A stretch of DNA of 64,000 bases, taken from the NCBI GenBank assembly GCA_025617745.1, contig CM046853.1, positions 15,357,174 through 15,421,173 on the forward strand. The letters run 5' to 3'. Position 1 is the stretch's first letter. The number at the start of each line of letters is the position of its first letter. Shown in pieces: positions 12,546-26,800 of the stretch. Origin of the DNA: Heliocidaris erythrogramma (Eukaryota > Echinodermata > Echinoidea > Camarodonta > Echinometridae). Under the pieces are notes generated by a model. It was not told where the DNA came from, made no database searches, and saw only the letters and a list, made by a program, of their open reading frames with translations. The translations under genes were made by a program, and so were the position numbers.

Positions 12546-14800
12546 GCATTCCTTCAATAATATCTAAAGTTATGGATTATAGCGGCCCTTATGTAGAGTT
12601 GTTGTGAAGAGTTTAGGCCTTGTATATTGTAAGCATTCCACCCCCTTTTTTTTTCTTTTGTCCTCACACCTTATATAATATATAAGGCTTTGTCTGCTAC
12701 AGAAAAACAAAGTAATATATAATTAAGTCATAAAAAGGCTTATTTTTTAACAACGCAACTGAGATGGCGTTTGAATGACAGCGCCGTAAAAACCAAAAAC
12801 AACAACAACACCTGGGAACGATTTTGTTCCTGGGGGTGCGGTGAGCAAAAAAAAAGGGTCCTCGGCATTTTAGGGTCTCTTTTTAAAGTAGAACACTCAA
12901 GAAAATCACAAATATGGCAATTAATGTATCACTAGAAATTGGGAAGCTTACAGATGGCAATCGTATAAGTTTTATGTCAACTGCGTATATGATGATTATA
13001 AAAACAACATAAATAAAAGCTCTTCTCAGCATGTGGAATATCCGAGGATTCGCCAGAAATATAGCGATGTTTTGATGTCGTCATACGAGGGATCGATCCT
13101 GCTTAAGCAGACGACGTCCTATAATGAATGAACGTAATTGCAATGCAATTATTTATCAAATTATAAAGAGTTTGGTACATTTAAACATGACCTTATTTCA
13201 CACCATTCTAAAAGGGAAAGTGAACTGATTCTGATAACTAAAACCGTTTGATTGTAAATACACAGGAGAAGGGTCAATGATCAATGAAATAAACCCCATT
13301 TTCAAATTGAAAAGCCCTGCGAATAATAGCTGGATGGTATTCGTTCCCTCTTGAAACGCCGAACATGCCCGGTGCAAGCAGCTGAAAATACAATGGCGTC
13401 TTATTTTGTTTACAAGTGACTAATTCCTTTATTTTTTTAACGCTGCATTTTTCATCAAAATAATACCATACACGAAGTTAAGAGTGAGGCAACAGACTAA
13501 CATTAAGACTGACGCTAGTCAAGTAAGAGAAATAAGTGAAGAGGAGATGACAAAACAGGCACTGAAAATGTGTATAATGTTATGGGACATCGTCTGCTTA
13601 GACAGGACTCGCCCCTCTTGTGTCGTCACACATCTCAGCAGCGTTCAAGGAGCTTTTCAGCTGCTATATCGGGGGCTGTATTTTACCGTTTTATAATTGA
13701 TAATAATCATTAATTCAAATGTTTCCAAGCTTTAAATTTGGATAACCTTGTTTAATTTATGCCATCTATGCAAGTATAAGTATTAAGCCAATATTTAAAA
13801 TCATTAGTGTTCTACTTTAAGTCCAAAAAATTCTGACAAGCAAAAAAAAAAGGTTAACTACTTTTTAGCTACAGCACCTCCAGCATCCCCAGCCTTCTAA
13901 GGGGTGCTGCGCACCCCCTCAAAAAATTCTGGGGTGCCCAGCACCCCGGCTCCCAGGGGCCTGCTAATGTCTGTTAGCCTATAAAACTATCGGCCCTTGG
14001 CCCAATCAGGCGAGATCAACTTCACTCCGGTCTCAGTGAAAATAATCTCGGTTGCTTTTTAGTCATGTTAGTGCATGCATGGTCACGGCATTTGTTTGAG
14101 TCCTCGACCCAGGGTAAATTCCAGATGACACTTTTTAATCTAATGAAAAACCCTATTTATTATAATTTCATACATATTTTAGATATTGACAAAACAAGTA
14201 TTATTTGTCGCTGGATTTGAGTATGAATATTGGTCATTGTTTAAATATTCGTAATACATAGCAATAACGTAAGTTATATCATTTCAGTTCAATCTTTGAA
14301 ATGAATTTATCAAGCAATACAAACGCTTTGAAAACTGCATATAAATACATTTAAAGGCAAGCGATTTTTTTTAAAAGAATAGTGCACATTCACAAAGACG
14401 TTAGCAATTAGGAGCTTTATTAAAAGTACATGTATTTTTTTTCTCGTTTCCTTACTAAACAACATAATATCTAACACATTGTTAACCACAAATACATCTA
14501 TATGAGTATATCTTAATTGCTAAAGCAATTAAATGATTGAAATGAACGTTGCTTTTTTTTAGATTCATCGATAATGTGTAAGCAAGCAAACAAATTGAAA
14601 TTGCCGGCAAATTGAGCAGATAATTATGTTAGACGATACAAGTGACCTCCAGAATGTTCATGCAACGTTATTCTGTTCCTCTCAATTAAAATATAAAGAC
14701 AATAATGTGAAAGTTTTCAGAAAGTTTAATATAAAATAATACACGTATTGCTTCACAGTCTTCAGAAAATTCGAATAAGATATAGAAGAATAAACCATAA
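12546..14800. other. No gene; fragments of repeats
   Basis: No supported exon. At 13896-13960 there are palindromic words such as GGGGTGCTGCGCACCCC followed by a second GGGGTGCCCAGCACCCC, likely the end of a repeat family. The remainder is AT-rich. Confidence 0.45.
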
Positions 14801-14808
14801 AAGAATGA

Positions 14809-15085
14809 TTAAAAAAACTTGTCAGTATGAACAACAGCTCAAATTGCCTGTCAAATATGAAGCAATTATTCTTTATCAACCACTTATACTTCCTACCCTT
14901 GTCATTTATTACTTTCGAAATGCTCTTCTTACGATCAAATACAATGAAAGGTTGAAAAATTTCATAATAAAAAAATCCCTAATTGCTTGATATTCAATTT
15001 ATGATGTGGATAAATGAAAGTCTAATGGAAAAAAACTGTCAGTTTTGGCAACGACTCAAATTGCCTATCAAATACGAATCCTCTA
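14809..15085 (+). repeat. Imperfect direct repeat pair
   Basis: A stretch near 14811-14862 and one near 15031-15079 share AAAAAACT, a GTCAGT word and CTCAAATTGCC followed by TATCAAATA-like sequence. Spacing is about 220 bp. Both are AT-rich and non-coding. It is probably a local duplication. Confidence 0.55.
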
Positions 15086-15805
15086 TCATATCAATGGTGT
15101 ACACTTCCTATGCGAAGCATTCATTTCTTTCATGAGGCTCTCTTTTTGTATACAAACTTGATTCTCGTGAACTACCTGACCTATTTGAAGAATCTCCTTC
15201 AAGTGCAAAAGCACGAACGGCAGCTCGTCCTTCCATACATAATACGACACCACTGGCATTCGATATATGGGATATTAAATCTTTCTTGACTGTAATGTTC
15301 ATCAAACGGAGGAAAGTACGTTCTTTCCGGCACTTTTCATGAAGGTTACTCTCTGTGTTGTGAACTGAAATAAACTGGATTGAAGTTCACATTCTCCATT
15401 TTAAATACACAGTAAAAGATGTAGATGATGGTACAAAGCATGACTACCGTATAGGACGTACGTAAGTTACACGATGTGATTAATCATCATTATATTTCAT
15501 AATTTCATAATCATGATAATATCGTATTAAAAGTATTTTCCTTATCGTAGAAACTTGTTCTGTTACAATGACGTTTTCTGTTTTTTTTATACAATGGTAA
15601 AATAAGATACTTTTCATTTTTTACCGACTTAAATTAAATTCAATCTCGTTATAATGCTTTACATTTCTGTATATTTTGTAAATTCTTATGTATCCTTAAT
15701 AAGATATTATATTTCATCAATCACTTTGCTACGTATATTATTGTAATTACTTTATAGAACTTAGTCATATATACAATTGTAGTTGTTTTGTAAGCTTACT
15801 TTATA

Positions 15806-17221
15806 GCAATGTTTAGTTATACTATGTTAAGCGCTTCTATCAAACTCAATTATGTTCTCTTTGCAGATGATACTACGCTCTCTTTATCCCATAAGGATGA
15901 AGAAACTCTTATTCAAACTCTAAATAATGAATTAAAACTTGTTAGCAACTGGCTCAAAGATAACAAACTACTTTTAAATACAAATAAAACTCGCATGATG
16001 AGTTTTACCAAAAGAAATATTGATATTTCAAATTATAAGGTATATTTAAATGGCTCTGAGATCACCATAGTTTCTAACAAAAAATTTCTTGGAATTCAAA
16101 TTGATGACAAATTGTATTGGAACTATACCATATAGATTATGTCAGCACGACAGTTTCACGAAATATTGGTGTTCTTAACAAACTAAACTACCTGCCAAGA
16201 AATATTTTATTATCCCTATATTATACCTTGATTTATCCTTTTCTTATTGTAATAATTGTTTGGGCTGCAAATTCTCAACAGAACATACAAACTGCAAAAA
16301 AGAGCGATGAGGATAATATTATGTAATTCTCCTTTTCTTGCCACCACTAAACCCTTATTTGCACAATTATAACTTTTGAATATATTTGATTTATATGAAC
16401 TGAGACTAGCAATGTTTATGTATTGCAGTCATAGAAAAATGTTGCCATCATCTTTAACTCGGTATTTTTCCTTCAATACTGATACCCACTCTTATTCTAC
16501 CCGCTTATCTGCAGATTTTTATATTCCATATGCAAGAACTACAATTTCTCAAAGAACAATTTATTATGCGGGTCCCAAACTATGGAATTCTCTACCAACT
16601 AGTCTCAAATCGACATGCTCATGTTTAAAAAGCAATACAAAGAAAGGCTTTTACACACTCGTATACGTGAGTCGCCTGTTGTTATTTTCGCCTGTTTTCT
16701 ATATATACATGTACAGTCCCTTTATATTTTTCTATTTTCTGTTACTCTGTACGTTACCTGTATATGTCTACAATTAATTATGCAAGTGGGTTTTCTAGGG
16801 GTCTTCTTCTATTCATTATACTCATTCCCTTCTCTATTCTCTAAAACTTCCTCTTTCCCTTTCATCCTGTCTTATCCTTTCTTATCCTTTCCTTCCCTCT
16901 CTTCTTTGTATCCCCCTTCTCGTTGACCCACGCCTTCTTTTGTGCTATTATTTTGTACATGTAACTACACACCGGTACAATTATTTTTACCGTGGGGTGG
17001 AATAGCCAAGATCTCCAAAGATCTTTAATCTCAACCCCCACTCATTTATGTTCCTTGTTTTTCCATACGACTGTTTATTCATAATATACTTGTTATGTTT
17101 TCATATTTTATATGTCTGACAATTATGTGCAATTATGCACTTTTTAATACATGTATGTTGTTTTTATATTGAGAGAAATAAATGAATCTTCAATCTTCAA
17201 TCTTCAATCTTCAATCTTGAA
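15806..17221 (+). mobile_element. LINE (CR1/L2-like) remnant with heptamer tail
   Basis: The element starts abruptly just before the RT catalytic box (FADDTTLSLS, about 15862-15890), so it is 5' truncated. Frames 15809-16135, 16117-16326 and 16376-16777 cover the RT thumb region and the C-terminus (GPKLWNSLPTSLKS), joined by frameshifts. It ends after AATAAATGAA in about five copies of a TTCAATC heptamer (17184-17221), the kind of short tandem tail seen on CR1/L2-group elements. Confidence 0.8.
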
Positions 17222-17292
17222 TCCTCCATTGATTTTAGACGACAGCGTGTGTATACACACTCAATGACCGGTGGCTTATTTCACGAGAAGGC

Positions 17293-17403
<111 letters not shown>

Positions 17404-17655
17404 CATCGTTATTATAAGTGAATATTTTATCAATTTTAATGCAAATATTGCAACAAGTGATTGTATTTAGCCCCCTTTTTGATTATTGATATTCTGATTC
17501 GGGTATGCGCAGAGCAGGCATGATTGTCATCTGCCTAAGTTCCTCTAAAAGGAACGTGTGGTGTGTAGAAGAAGACAATTTAGAGGTGAGATGGTATGAG
17601 TGTATCGCAAAAGCTTGCCAATCATCTTGTAAAACTGCAGTGTTTGACGTTTATA

Positions 17656-17811
17656 CTATGCTTCCTCATATTTTCCCTTTTTCTCATCATCTTGCTCTAT
17701 TACCGCCCATGACTGCAGTTCGGAGGTGGTAAAGATAAGAACGAAAATCTCAGCAAAAATGGCGATGCCGAAAGCGATCCAATACATCTTGCGCCATCCA
17801 ATCAAGTCAGC
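17656..17811 (-). CDS. SLC17 exon 10 (residues 470-520, stop)
   Basis: The acceptor is TTTTTAG|GCTGAC. It encodes IGWRKMYWIAFGIAIFAEIF (TM12) and ELQSWA, then a charged tail ending in KYEEA and TAG (17658-17656). Confidence 0.92.
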   Translation of the reverse strand, partial: ADLIGWRKMYWIAFGIAIFAEIFVLIFTTSELQSWAVIEQDDEKKGKYEEA

Positions 17812-20800
17812 CTAAAAAAAAAGAAAATCACGAGAGGTATTTATTGATAGAAGTCAAGATATTGTTTTCATTTAATAAGTTATTTTAGTTCAACATATAT
17901 CTATTGTAGGCCAGGAGCTTGCCCCCCCCCCCAAGTCACCCTATTTTACATAATTATGAGATTCACTTGAATAGAGCAGCTTGCTAAGCATGTGACTGCC
18001 ATGCTGAAATCTACCATTCATGCGTTAATTACACGAATACCTTGTAAGCTCCTCTATTACGCCTTGTCAAATAGGTAAAGATGGACAATGGGTGTGTTTA
18101 CATAATCCTGACAAAATTATTTGACTGCTTCTGAGAAAGTAATATAATTTTCACAATTATTATGAAAAAAATCATTTGACACCAAATTGCACCCCCCAAA
18201 ATGACAATACTAGAAATTGTACTACGTAAATTTGACCTGAATTGAATCAGAAACTTTTGAGTTATTAATGTTGGAATGTAAGAAAATGTTTGTTTTTGTT
18301 CACATCCAGAAAATTGTGGGGCAGAAAAGCTTGGTCAAAGGGCACTTACGTAGGTTTTTAAGGGTAGTGTTACACCCCCTTCCAGATGAACATTTTAGTC
18401 AGTTTTTATATTTTGTAGTGCATAGCCATACCTCTTCCTTCTGACAAAATTTGGTTTATCGGCCTTAAGGGAAAATAATTACTCATATTTTTAGGGGCCG
18501 TCTGACAACCCATAATCCCGACGGAAAATTTTGTCAGTTTTCGTGTTTTGGTCATATATAGTTACGCAAATTCCTTCTGACAAAGTTTGGTGCATATGTT
18601 AGATGAGCTGAAATAAACCCGACTTGTGTGCCCTTTTCGGAGGCCCTAGGGCAAAACCCTTGCGCAGTGGCGTAGGCAGGTTCCAAATTGTGGGGGGATG
18701 ATTTTATGAACCCGGGCCTCCGTGCCTATCAGTGGTGTATCTAGGGATTGTTGTGGGCAAACAATAAAATTGCAACCCCCCCCCCCCCACACACACACAC
18801 ACACATACCTAAACTTATCAGCTCAAAAGTATAAACCATGTATGTCCCGCGTTAAATTAAGACGTTACAGGACTACGTAAAAATGATATATTACATGCAC
18901 TTAACCCGGGGTTGGTATCCAAAGGGAGGAAGCAAAGCGACCGAGCGGTAGAAATTTTAATTTTTGCATTTTCACCCCTCAAGAAACGCATTTTCTTATG
19001 CATTTCACCGTTAGAACAAAGTCGCAAGAGACTACAGTAACCGAGTGATGGAGTTCCTCTCAAATACTGAACACTAGAAAACGCTATATTCTATTACATT
19101 ATTTCTCTATTCGGGGCGCAGAATTCACCAAAAACCGAAACACATTCGATAGATTTAGCAAGGTAAACGAAAATTGCGATTTTTTTTTTGCGAACTCTGA
19201 AAAATGCTACCTTATGAACTTTATTCTATATTGGGGCGCAGAGCAAAGACAGGGATGAGAAAATATCAATTTTTTTACCCTGAAAAAAAAATAAATGTAT
19301 TATGAACTAAATTCTACATGGTGGGGGCAAAATGACGAGATCCTGAAGTAAAATATACGAGGGAGCAAAGCGAACGAGCTTTAGAAAATTTAACATTTTG
19401 AACATCTTTAAAACACTAATTCTTACGCAATTTACACTAGATTTGGGGCGCATAATCATTAAGGACCATAATTTTTCTTTCACTTACCCCCTTTCTCTTT
19501 CTCTCTTTTTGAGTTCTGGCGCCCCCTCCAGACCATGTCCCCTCTGCCCCTTAGATAAACCTCTGATCATGTTTTAACTATTGCTAATTAAGAAAGTGCG
19601 TAATAAGGGCTGATGACATGCTCAACTGCAAAAAAGTGATAATTTGATATTACATGAAATTCTTATTTGTTTTTCGCTCTTGGCTCTCATTCTCACCTGA
19701 TTTTCAGTAACAACACCGGCAACTAAAGGCGACAAAAACCCAGGAGTATTTGCGAAAGTGTTGGCTACAGCTGTCACCATTCCGGCGTAGGGTGTTGCGA
19801 ACTCCATCTGCGTGAGGGACGCGCCCGAATAAACTAATCCCGTCGAGGCGAGGCCGAGAGACAGCATGGTAATGGTAGCAGCGGAATTACATCCTGTGTA
19901 GCCAGATGACACCATGAACAAGGCTGAGGAGAGCAGACCTGTGGAAAATATTTATTTTCGTTTGTATATATGAAAAGGAAAATATAAGATGAAACCTAAA
20001 TCATTCTGTCAAAGTCTGTATACTTCTGTTTACTGTGACTCGAAAACTTATACAGTACTCAAATTCGGTACAAAAATAATAATGCTGATATTGACACGAT
20101 AGATAAAAGTAAATTTACAAGAAGTTGAAAAAATGATTGCGTTATATGTCATGCAGGAATCAAAGAGAAAGAAAATTACCTCTCGCCTATGGATGGCCAA
20201 AATCATTGTACAAAAACGATATCACTCTACTAACTTAACAGCAACTGTCAGAGGAAAAACCTCAGAGAAACACAGAGAGCCCTTTTCTTCTGAGTGAATT
20301 TACATAATTTTGTGTATTCATTTGCAGTTTTATTTACACAGGGTAACAATCAGTTTCAAAACTGCTTTCACAACGGCCCTGCCAGCCTTTACTATGTACG
20401 TAACCAATACATGTACAGTATGTATATCTAAATATTGACATACAAAAACAGAGAATATAATTCTTTGCAGTAATTAGTAACAAAGACATAAATTAATTTA
20501 CGTATAGATACAAAATACAGATTTTGATATCAAATAAGCCTTGTGTCCTCAATATTGAACAATAAGAATCTTCGGTTTTACTGAAGAAACTCCCACTTTG
20601 TCTCTTCAAATTTAGCCATCCCAAAATGACGTCATAGTGCTTCCCATAGTGTATAAGACGAATCAGTACAACTTTACCTAGAGTGGTCATTAATTTTCTG
20701 ATGTTAGTTCTAGAGACTTTGGTATTTGATATCAAACAGTCAGCGAGATAACCACCGCATAAAAGGATCACAAGGAGGAAGGCATATGGAAAGGCAGAAA

Positions 20801-23800
20801 GAGCTCCAGCCTGCAAATAAATTGTATTCTAACAGTTGAGAAGGTGTTGCTGATATTCAAATATAGTTGATAATCATGTATATTTTACATCAGGGCAGTC
20901 ATATATTGTGAAAATTGGAGGAGCCTTAGCCGTTGAAAGTTTCTGGCAGAACTTTATGACGTTTTATAGATTCAGACTACAAGTATTTCATTCATAGGTT
21001 ATGATAGCATCAGTCACAGTATGAAACACCTCGTCAGCAATCATGGTATTGATAAAAATCACATCTACTTAAGCAGACCTGTATACTGCACACACCTACA
21101 CAAAATTGATTTATAATGGAGTAAACCTGAAATTTGTTAAAGTTCAACTAGGTAGATTGGAGTTTGGACACTGTATATCATTTGCAGTTATAAATGTTTG
21201 CTCGCAGAGGCAAGTCACCGTAATGACGTTTTAGGATGAACAGTGCTTACTCTGCAAAACAACAGTCGAACAATGGCCAAACTGATGCAACCTGGGTAAT
21301 ATACAATGTCCTATAAATCTTCCTCTTGTTTATTCAAAGTGCCAGTGAACAAATACAATTATTTTATCGAGAATGTTACTTTGATCGATAATGGCTATAA
21401 ACACTAACAATAAAGGACAATTTATTTCACTTTTGATTTAGCTTCACCAGTGTAAAGATCTGTTGGTCACGCGGTGACTATGGGGAAACTTATAATTTTA
21501 TGTGCACGTAGTGGTAGTCATCGATAACCAAACAGCCAGGATTGAAAAAATAAAGTATTTTGGGGTTTAAATGTTTATCTGCTGTACATGTTCCCACGTA
21601 TAATGATTGCAAATAATATTATTTCTCTTATTTGTATTCTCAAATCTCGAGAGGTTGTCAAAACAAGATTCATGTGAAGTGATTATTATGACCTACATGT
21701 ATACTTGCTACGTTTGTTATAATAATCACTCGTAATACCAATCCATAAGAAAATAAAGTTAAAACCATTTGAATCTCTAGATGTCGTTTGTGAAAATTTA
21801 TCCGATGATGACTATAGGATATTATGCTGTTTTGGAGGAACGCTGTCCATTTTAACTGATTAAAGATTCATATCTCGTGGTGTTAAAGCACTTTCATTGA
21901 AAAGTAGTCCACACGTAATCCATGAATGAATAAAGTCTTAAACTCACAGTAGTGACGTCGAATCTGAGAGCTTCGCTCAGGAAAATTGGTAGATTGGTCG
22001 TCAGCGAGTGCAAAACCCACAAGATAGCAAAGTCAGCCACGCCCACTGCTGCAACAGGGGGTGATGTAAGTATCCGTAACCATGGATACGATGTGGGAGG
22101 CTGAAAAATGAAGAGATAATCAAAGGTTTTACATTGATTATTAAAAGGGTATTTTGTATTGCATGCTGCTTTCACTTTCTGTAGTTAGTGTGAGGCACGG
22201 AACAGTGAAAATTAAGGAAGCTGTGATACGTGATATAATTTTATTTTTTTCCACAAGGTACATGTAATTAAGAAATTTCATGTTAACAATTATGTGATTA
22301 AAGTGAAAGTAATGGCAATGGCACGAAAAGGGAAAGTAATGAATCAATTTAGATCAATGAGATTTAAAAGGTAAATCACAGCGGTCTTAAAGGTCACAGA
22401 GGACAAAACGTAATATGTTTTATTTTGGATGTGAGAAAATGCCGTATACCAACGGAAGGTTGGATTCGGCAGAAATAGTTGTCGACAAGAGACGTAGGCC
22501 TATTCAGTTTACTTTTTATATATAGTTTTTGTTCATCTATTTTTTATATATTATTATCATTATCATTATTATTATTATTTTTTCATTTTTTTTTTACAGA
22601 TTATGAGCATTCGAGAAAGAACAATGCACTGGGGAAATCAATCTGAGTGGACCAACCAGACCCTATAGGCCTACAGGTTACGCAATATTGTTTGGAGACG
22701 GGTCTTAATAAGTATTTAGATGCGAACATTTCATCATAATTATTTACAACCTTGACCAACCCTGTGATTTACCTTGCGGCGAAGAGATGAAAGCAATATG
22801 ATTTATCTAATGCATTATAATGCTATCTTATGCGGGAAAAAGGACACTCTTCGTTCAAAATAGACCTGGCCTTCTGCTTCTTCTTCTTCGTTTTCTTAGA
22901 GTTGTATCCGCTTGCGGTACATCCCAATAGACCACAGCCAGCGGGACCAACATCCTTCAAAACCGACGGCTCACGAGACCCACAGTGGCTGTCTTACGAA
23001 CTCTCAGAAAAGTTGTTAGAAAGACTGCCAGACCAACAAGTCGGTTTTGAGGGCTGTCGGTCTCGTGAATTATCAGTTAACTTTTCAGAAGGCCCGCAAT
23101 ACCGACATCGTCGGTCTCGGTTGTTGCCATCTGCTCGTTCCTTTGTTGAATATAGAATGATAAAAAGGCGATTAGTATAAAGATGTGGAAAAGGGTCTCC
23201 CTGATGAAACATGGAAATACCTTCTTCCAGAGTTGAAGCTCTTTGATGATGTATTCTTTCTCTTCAGAATGAATGCTTGGATGGGAATTGGGCGAATCAT
23301 AGACGAATATTGTCCAGAACACGAACCATATGATACCTAAAACACCTTGGATAATAATATTGCAAAGCAATAAACATAAATAATTGGTAGATGGTCAAAG
23401 ATGTTCTTGCACAAACCTCTAAAGGTGTGCTAGAAAAAAAGCACACATTCACATGATATATAATTAGATGGGCCTGAATAAGACGTAAAGGAAAAATATT
23501 AACAGCATTAATCTGGCAGATTCTTTTATTCTGAAAGCGCTAGAACGTTTCCTTTTGATCTGTGTATGACTAAATAATATGTACATTATTTCATCCGATA
23601 CTTTCATATTAAAGCCAATTAATGGTCAGGAAAGTTTTTTACTAATAACGAAAGATTTATTAGGAATGACTTCAATCGCCAAAACAGAACACATTTTCAC
23701 AATTATGAACATTCAATCTGATTGATGTGAATATTGTCTTGTTTCGTTTCAAACTCTCAAATTAATTTGTTATAAACTAAGCAATTACAGAATTTCAGCA

Positions 23801-26800
23801 ACGAAAATCTACAGGTATACAAAGATTGAAAAAAAAAATATTATTATTCAATTTGGCAAAATTCAAGTCACATAATTATAACAAACATGAGTAAAAGCAA
23901 ATCCAGAGAAGAGATATAAATCACATGGCAGGTGCATCTGGCCAGGCTGCCCGGGTATGGAAAAAGTTAACCTAATAACTATGGTCCGCAGACATTCCTC
24001 CCCTTACCTGCATGACCAGATGCACCCGATATTGATTAAATACATTATCTGGGAATCATGTTCTTTGGGACCTTCGTTTATAAAATCACAAATTTGCCCT
24101 GGTATAGCGGTATTAACAATTTTAAGCTATAATAATATTTCTTACCTATGATATAGAAAGATGATGGCCATCCATATGAAGTTTCAGCTACAATACCAGA
24201 GATTGGCTGGACAACCATATGCCCAATCGGAAGTCCTGTATCAAAAGCACAACATAGTGTCTCCAAATTTTATAAGGCCACCATGGAAAAATCAATATTG
24301 TGTTTGAAAGAGGATAATTCATTCATGTTTATTATGAATTTTCATTCGTGCTATGTATATTATCATTAATAGTTATTACTATTACCCCTCCCCCGCCCCC
24401 GTCCACAACTTTAGAATTTGCAATCCCTTAAACAACCAGCCCAAGAATTCAAAAAGGTTGTGTAATAATATGATCACTATTACTGTTGGGGATATTCAAG
24501 TTGACCGACGACCCACGAAATAAGCGGCATTAGTATCTTACTCCATCATTGTTTTTCTCTCTTGATTACCTTCATCAGATCATGGGAAATGTTTACCTGC
24601 ATAGACAATAGCAAGGATAATACTTCGATCAGCAGAAGGTGCCCACCGGGACATGAAAGAATACATCGATGGGTAAGATCCACTCTAGAAGAAGATAATA
24701 ATAATATTGATATTAACCCGTTGACTACTGAATTCTCTCATCGCCATATGCTTAATCAAGGAGTTATCTCAGAACCTTGGACCACCCGGTTCCCGCGTAG
24801 GCAATAATTATTGGTTAATAGTGAAGGTGTACCCAATTATATACATTATATCCCTAGTTTATTATACAAATTCATAATACTTAAGACTGGTCGACTTCAG
24901 ATACAATAACATGGTAGCAATTTAAATTGTATTCACATTTTCAAACGCCTTTTAACGACAGGAGGCCGTACAGGAAAAGGTTATACGGGCCAGGTTCATA
25001 GGATTTGCCAGTTGCATCTACGGTATATAATGTGAAGATGGAAAAGCAGTTCACAATTTCACATGATCATGATGACACCCCTGACACTTGAATTGAAGTC
25101 AGAGAATGTTCTCTGAACTCAGGTACGGATTCAGAATTTTTTAAAGGAGGGAGGGGGTGGGGGCACAATTGAAAAAATATATATATCTAACAACAAAGAA
25201 AAAAAGAGGTTATCACATTTTCGGGTGCCTTTTGGACAAAATATTTAAAAAGGAGGGGACAAAATATTTTAAAAAGGAGGGGGCAAAAATGGGGGTTTAT
25301 ACTGGATGTTATAGGGGCACCTGCCGGTGTGCCGCCCCTACCCCCTGAATTTACCAATGTCTGCACTAACCTCAGCCAGTCCACATATGAATCTGGTGAT
25401 GAATACAGTTGTCACACTGTGATAGGCAGCGAGTGGGGTAAGCAGAGCTCCTACTGAGGAGATGAAGATACCAAGACCGTATATCCAGGAGCAGGACTTC
25501 GGGTATTTGTCAGAGAGGATACCCGCCGGAACCTGCAGGATCACGAAACCGTAGTAGTAAGCCGACAGAATGAGTTCTTGTGTGTGCGCATCCCAAGGAA
25601 ATTCGCCTTGCTATTAAAATATTACAAAATCAAGGAAACAAATTGCAACCATATTAATGTCACAGCATAATTTCAAATTAATATACTCCTTGTTCGAATG
25701 TATGATATGTTAATTTGCTACAGAGTTAGATTATGTAGACGTACTAAAAAGTTTATAGATATTTCATGGGTGTAGCTAGAATATTTCGAATTGGTGACTA
25801 GGTGGGTCAGGGTGTCGACATTGGCGTGTAATTACAGTGCGTATCATAAAAAAGTATCCCCAAATTTGATAGCTTCTAATTGAAAAGTTATAACCAATGT
25901 GACCTTGATTTGTTTTCCATGGTGAGAGTAATTTGTTTTCTGTCCAATGATACCTCGTTCATGACTTTTCTGCCACGGATGAGTGAGCACAATTTTGTTT
26001 CTGTTGAGTCGTCAAAATCTCCTTGTACTAAGCTTGAGCTAATGCAACTTATGTTGGTCAAGCCATATGAATATGTTACTTTAGTCTATAAATCGTTTTA
26101 AAAGTTGAATGCTATTCCGTGCTTCAATGCTTCATTGTTTAAAGTAATTTATCTATTTATTTATTTATTTATTATTCATTTGGCAACATGTATACATCAA
26201 GAGGAAACAGAATATTCGTACATAAAAAGAAAATGAATGATTGAAAATACTGGCTACACCAGCCAGGCTGCCTGGGTATGGAAAGGGCTAACTTAATAAC
26301 CATGACCCACAGGTCTTCCTCCCCGACCAAGCTGGCGCAACCATGTATTAAAGAATATCACAAATACATGCATAGATAGATGAAACAACATAATATGAAT
26401 CTTGTATCTGAACCTTAAACGGATTATTATGTGATACAAGCTTGACGAAAGTACAGTTTTGTGAATGTCGGATAATTGATAAGTTAAACATCTTTCTTCA
26501 GTATTGGTATGAGCAAAGTTAAGCATGAAAAGTGTGCATTTATTTTTATTTTATTTATTTATTTATTTCCTTTCATATGGTGGATAGCCCTTTCAGCACA
26601 GCTGATTTTCAAAGGGGTCCACAAATATACAATTCTGATTATGACATAGGAATATATGAAAATTACATAAGAAAACAAAATTCATATTAAACATGAGGAA
26701 TGACAATTTCCTTGACAATTGACAATTCAAAATTCATATTAAACATAAGGGATGACACTAATTTAAACAAAATGAGCATACATAAAATAAAACATAAACA

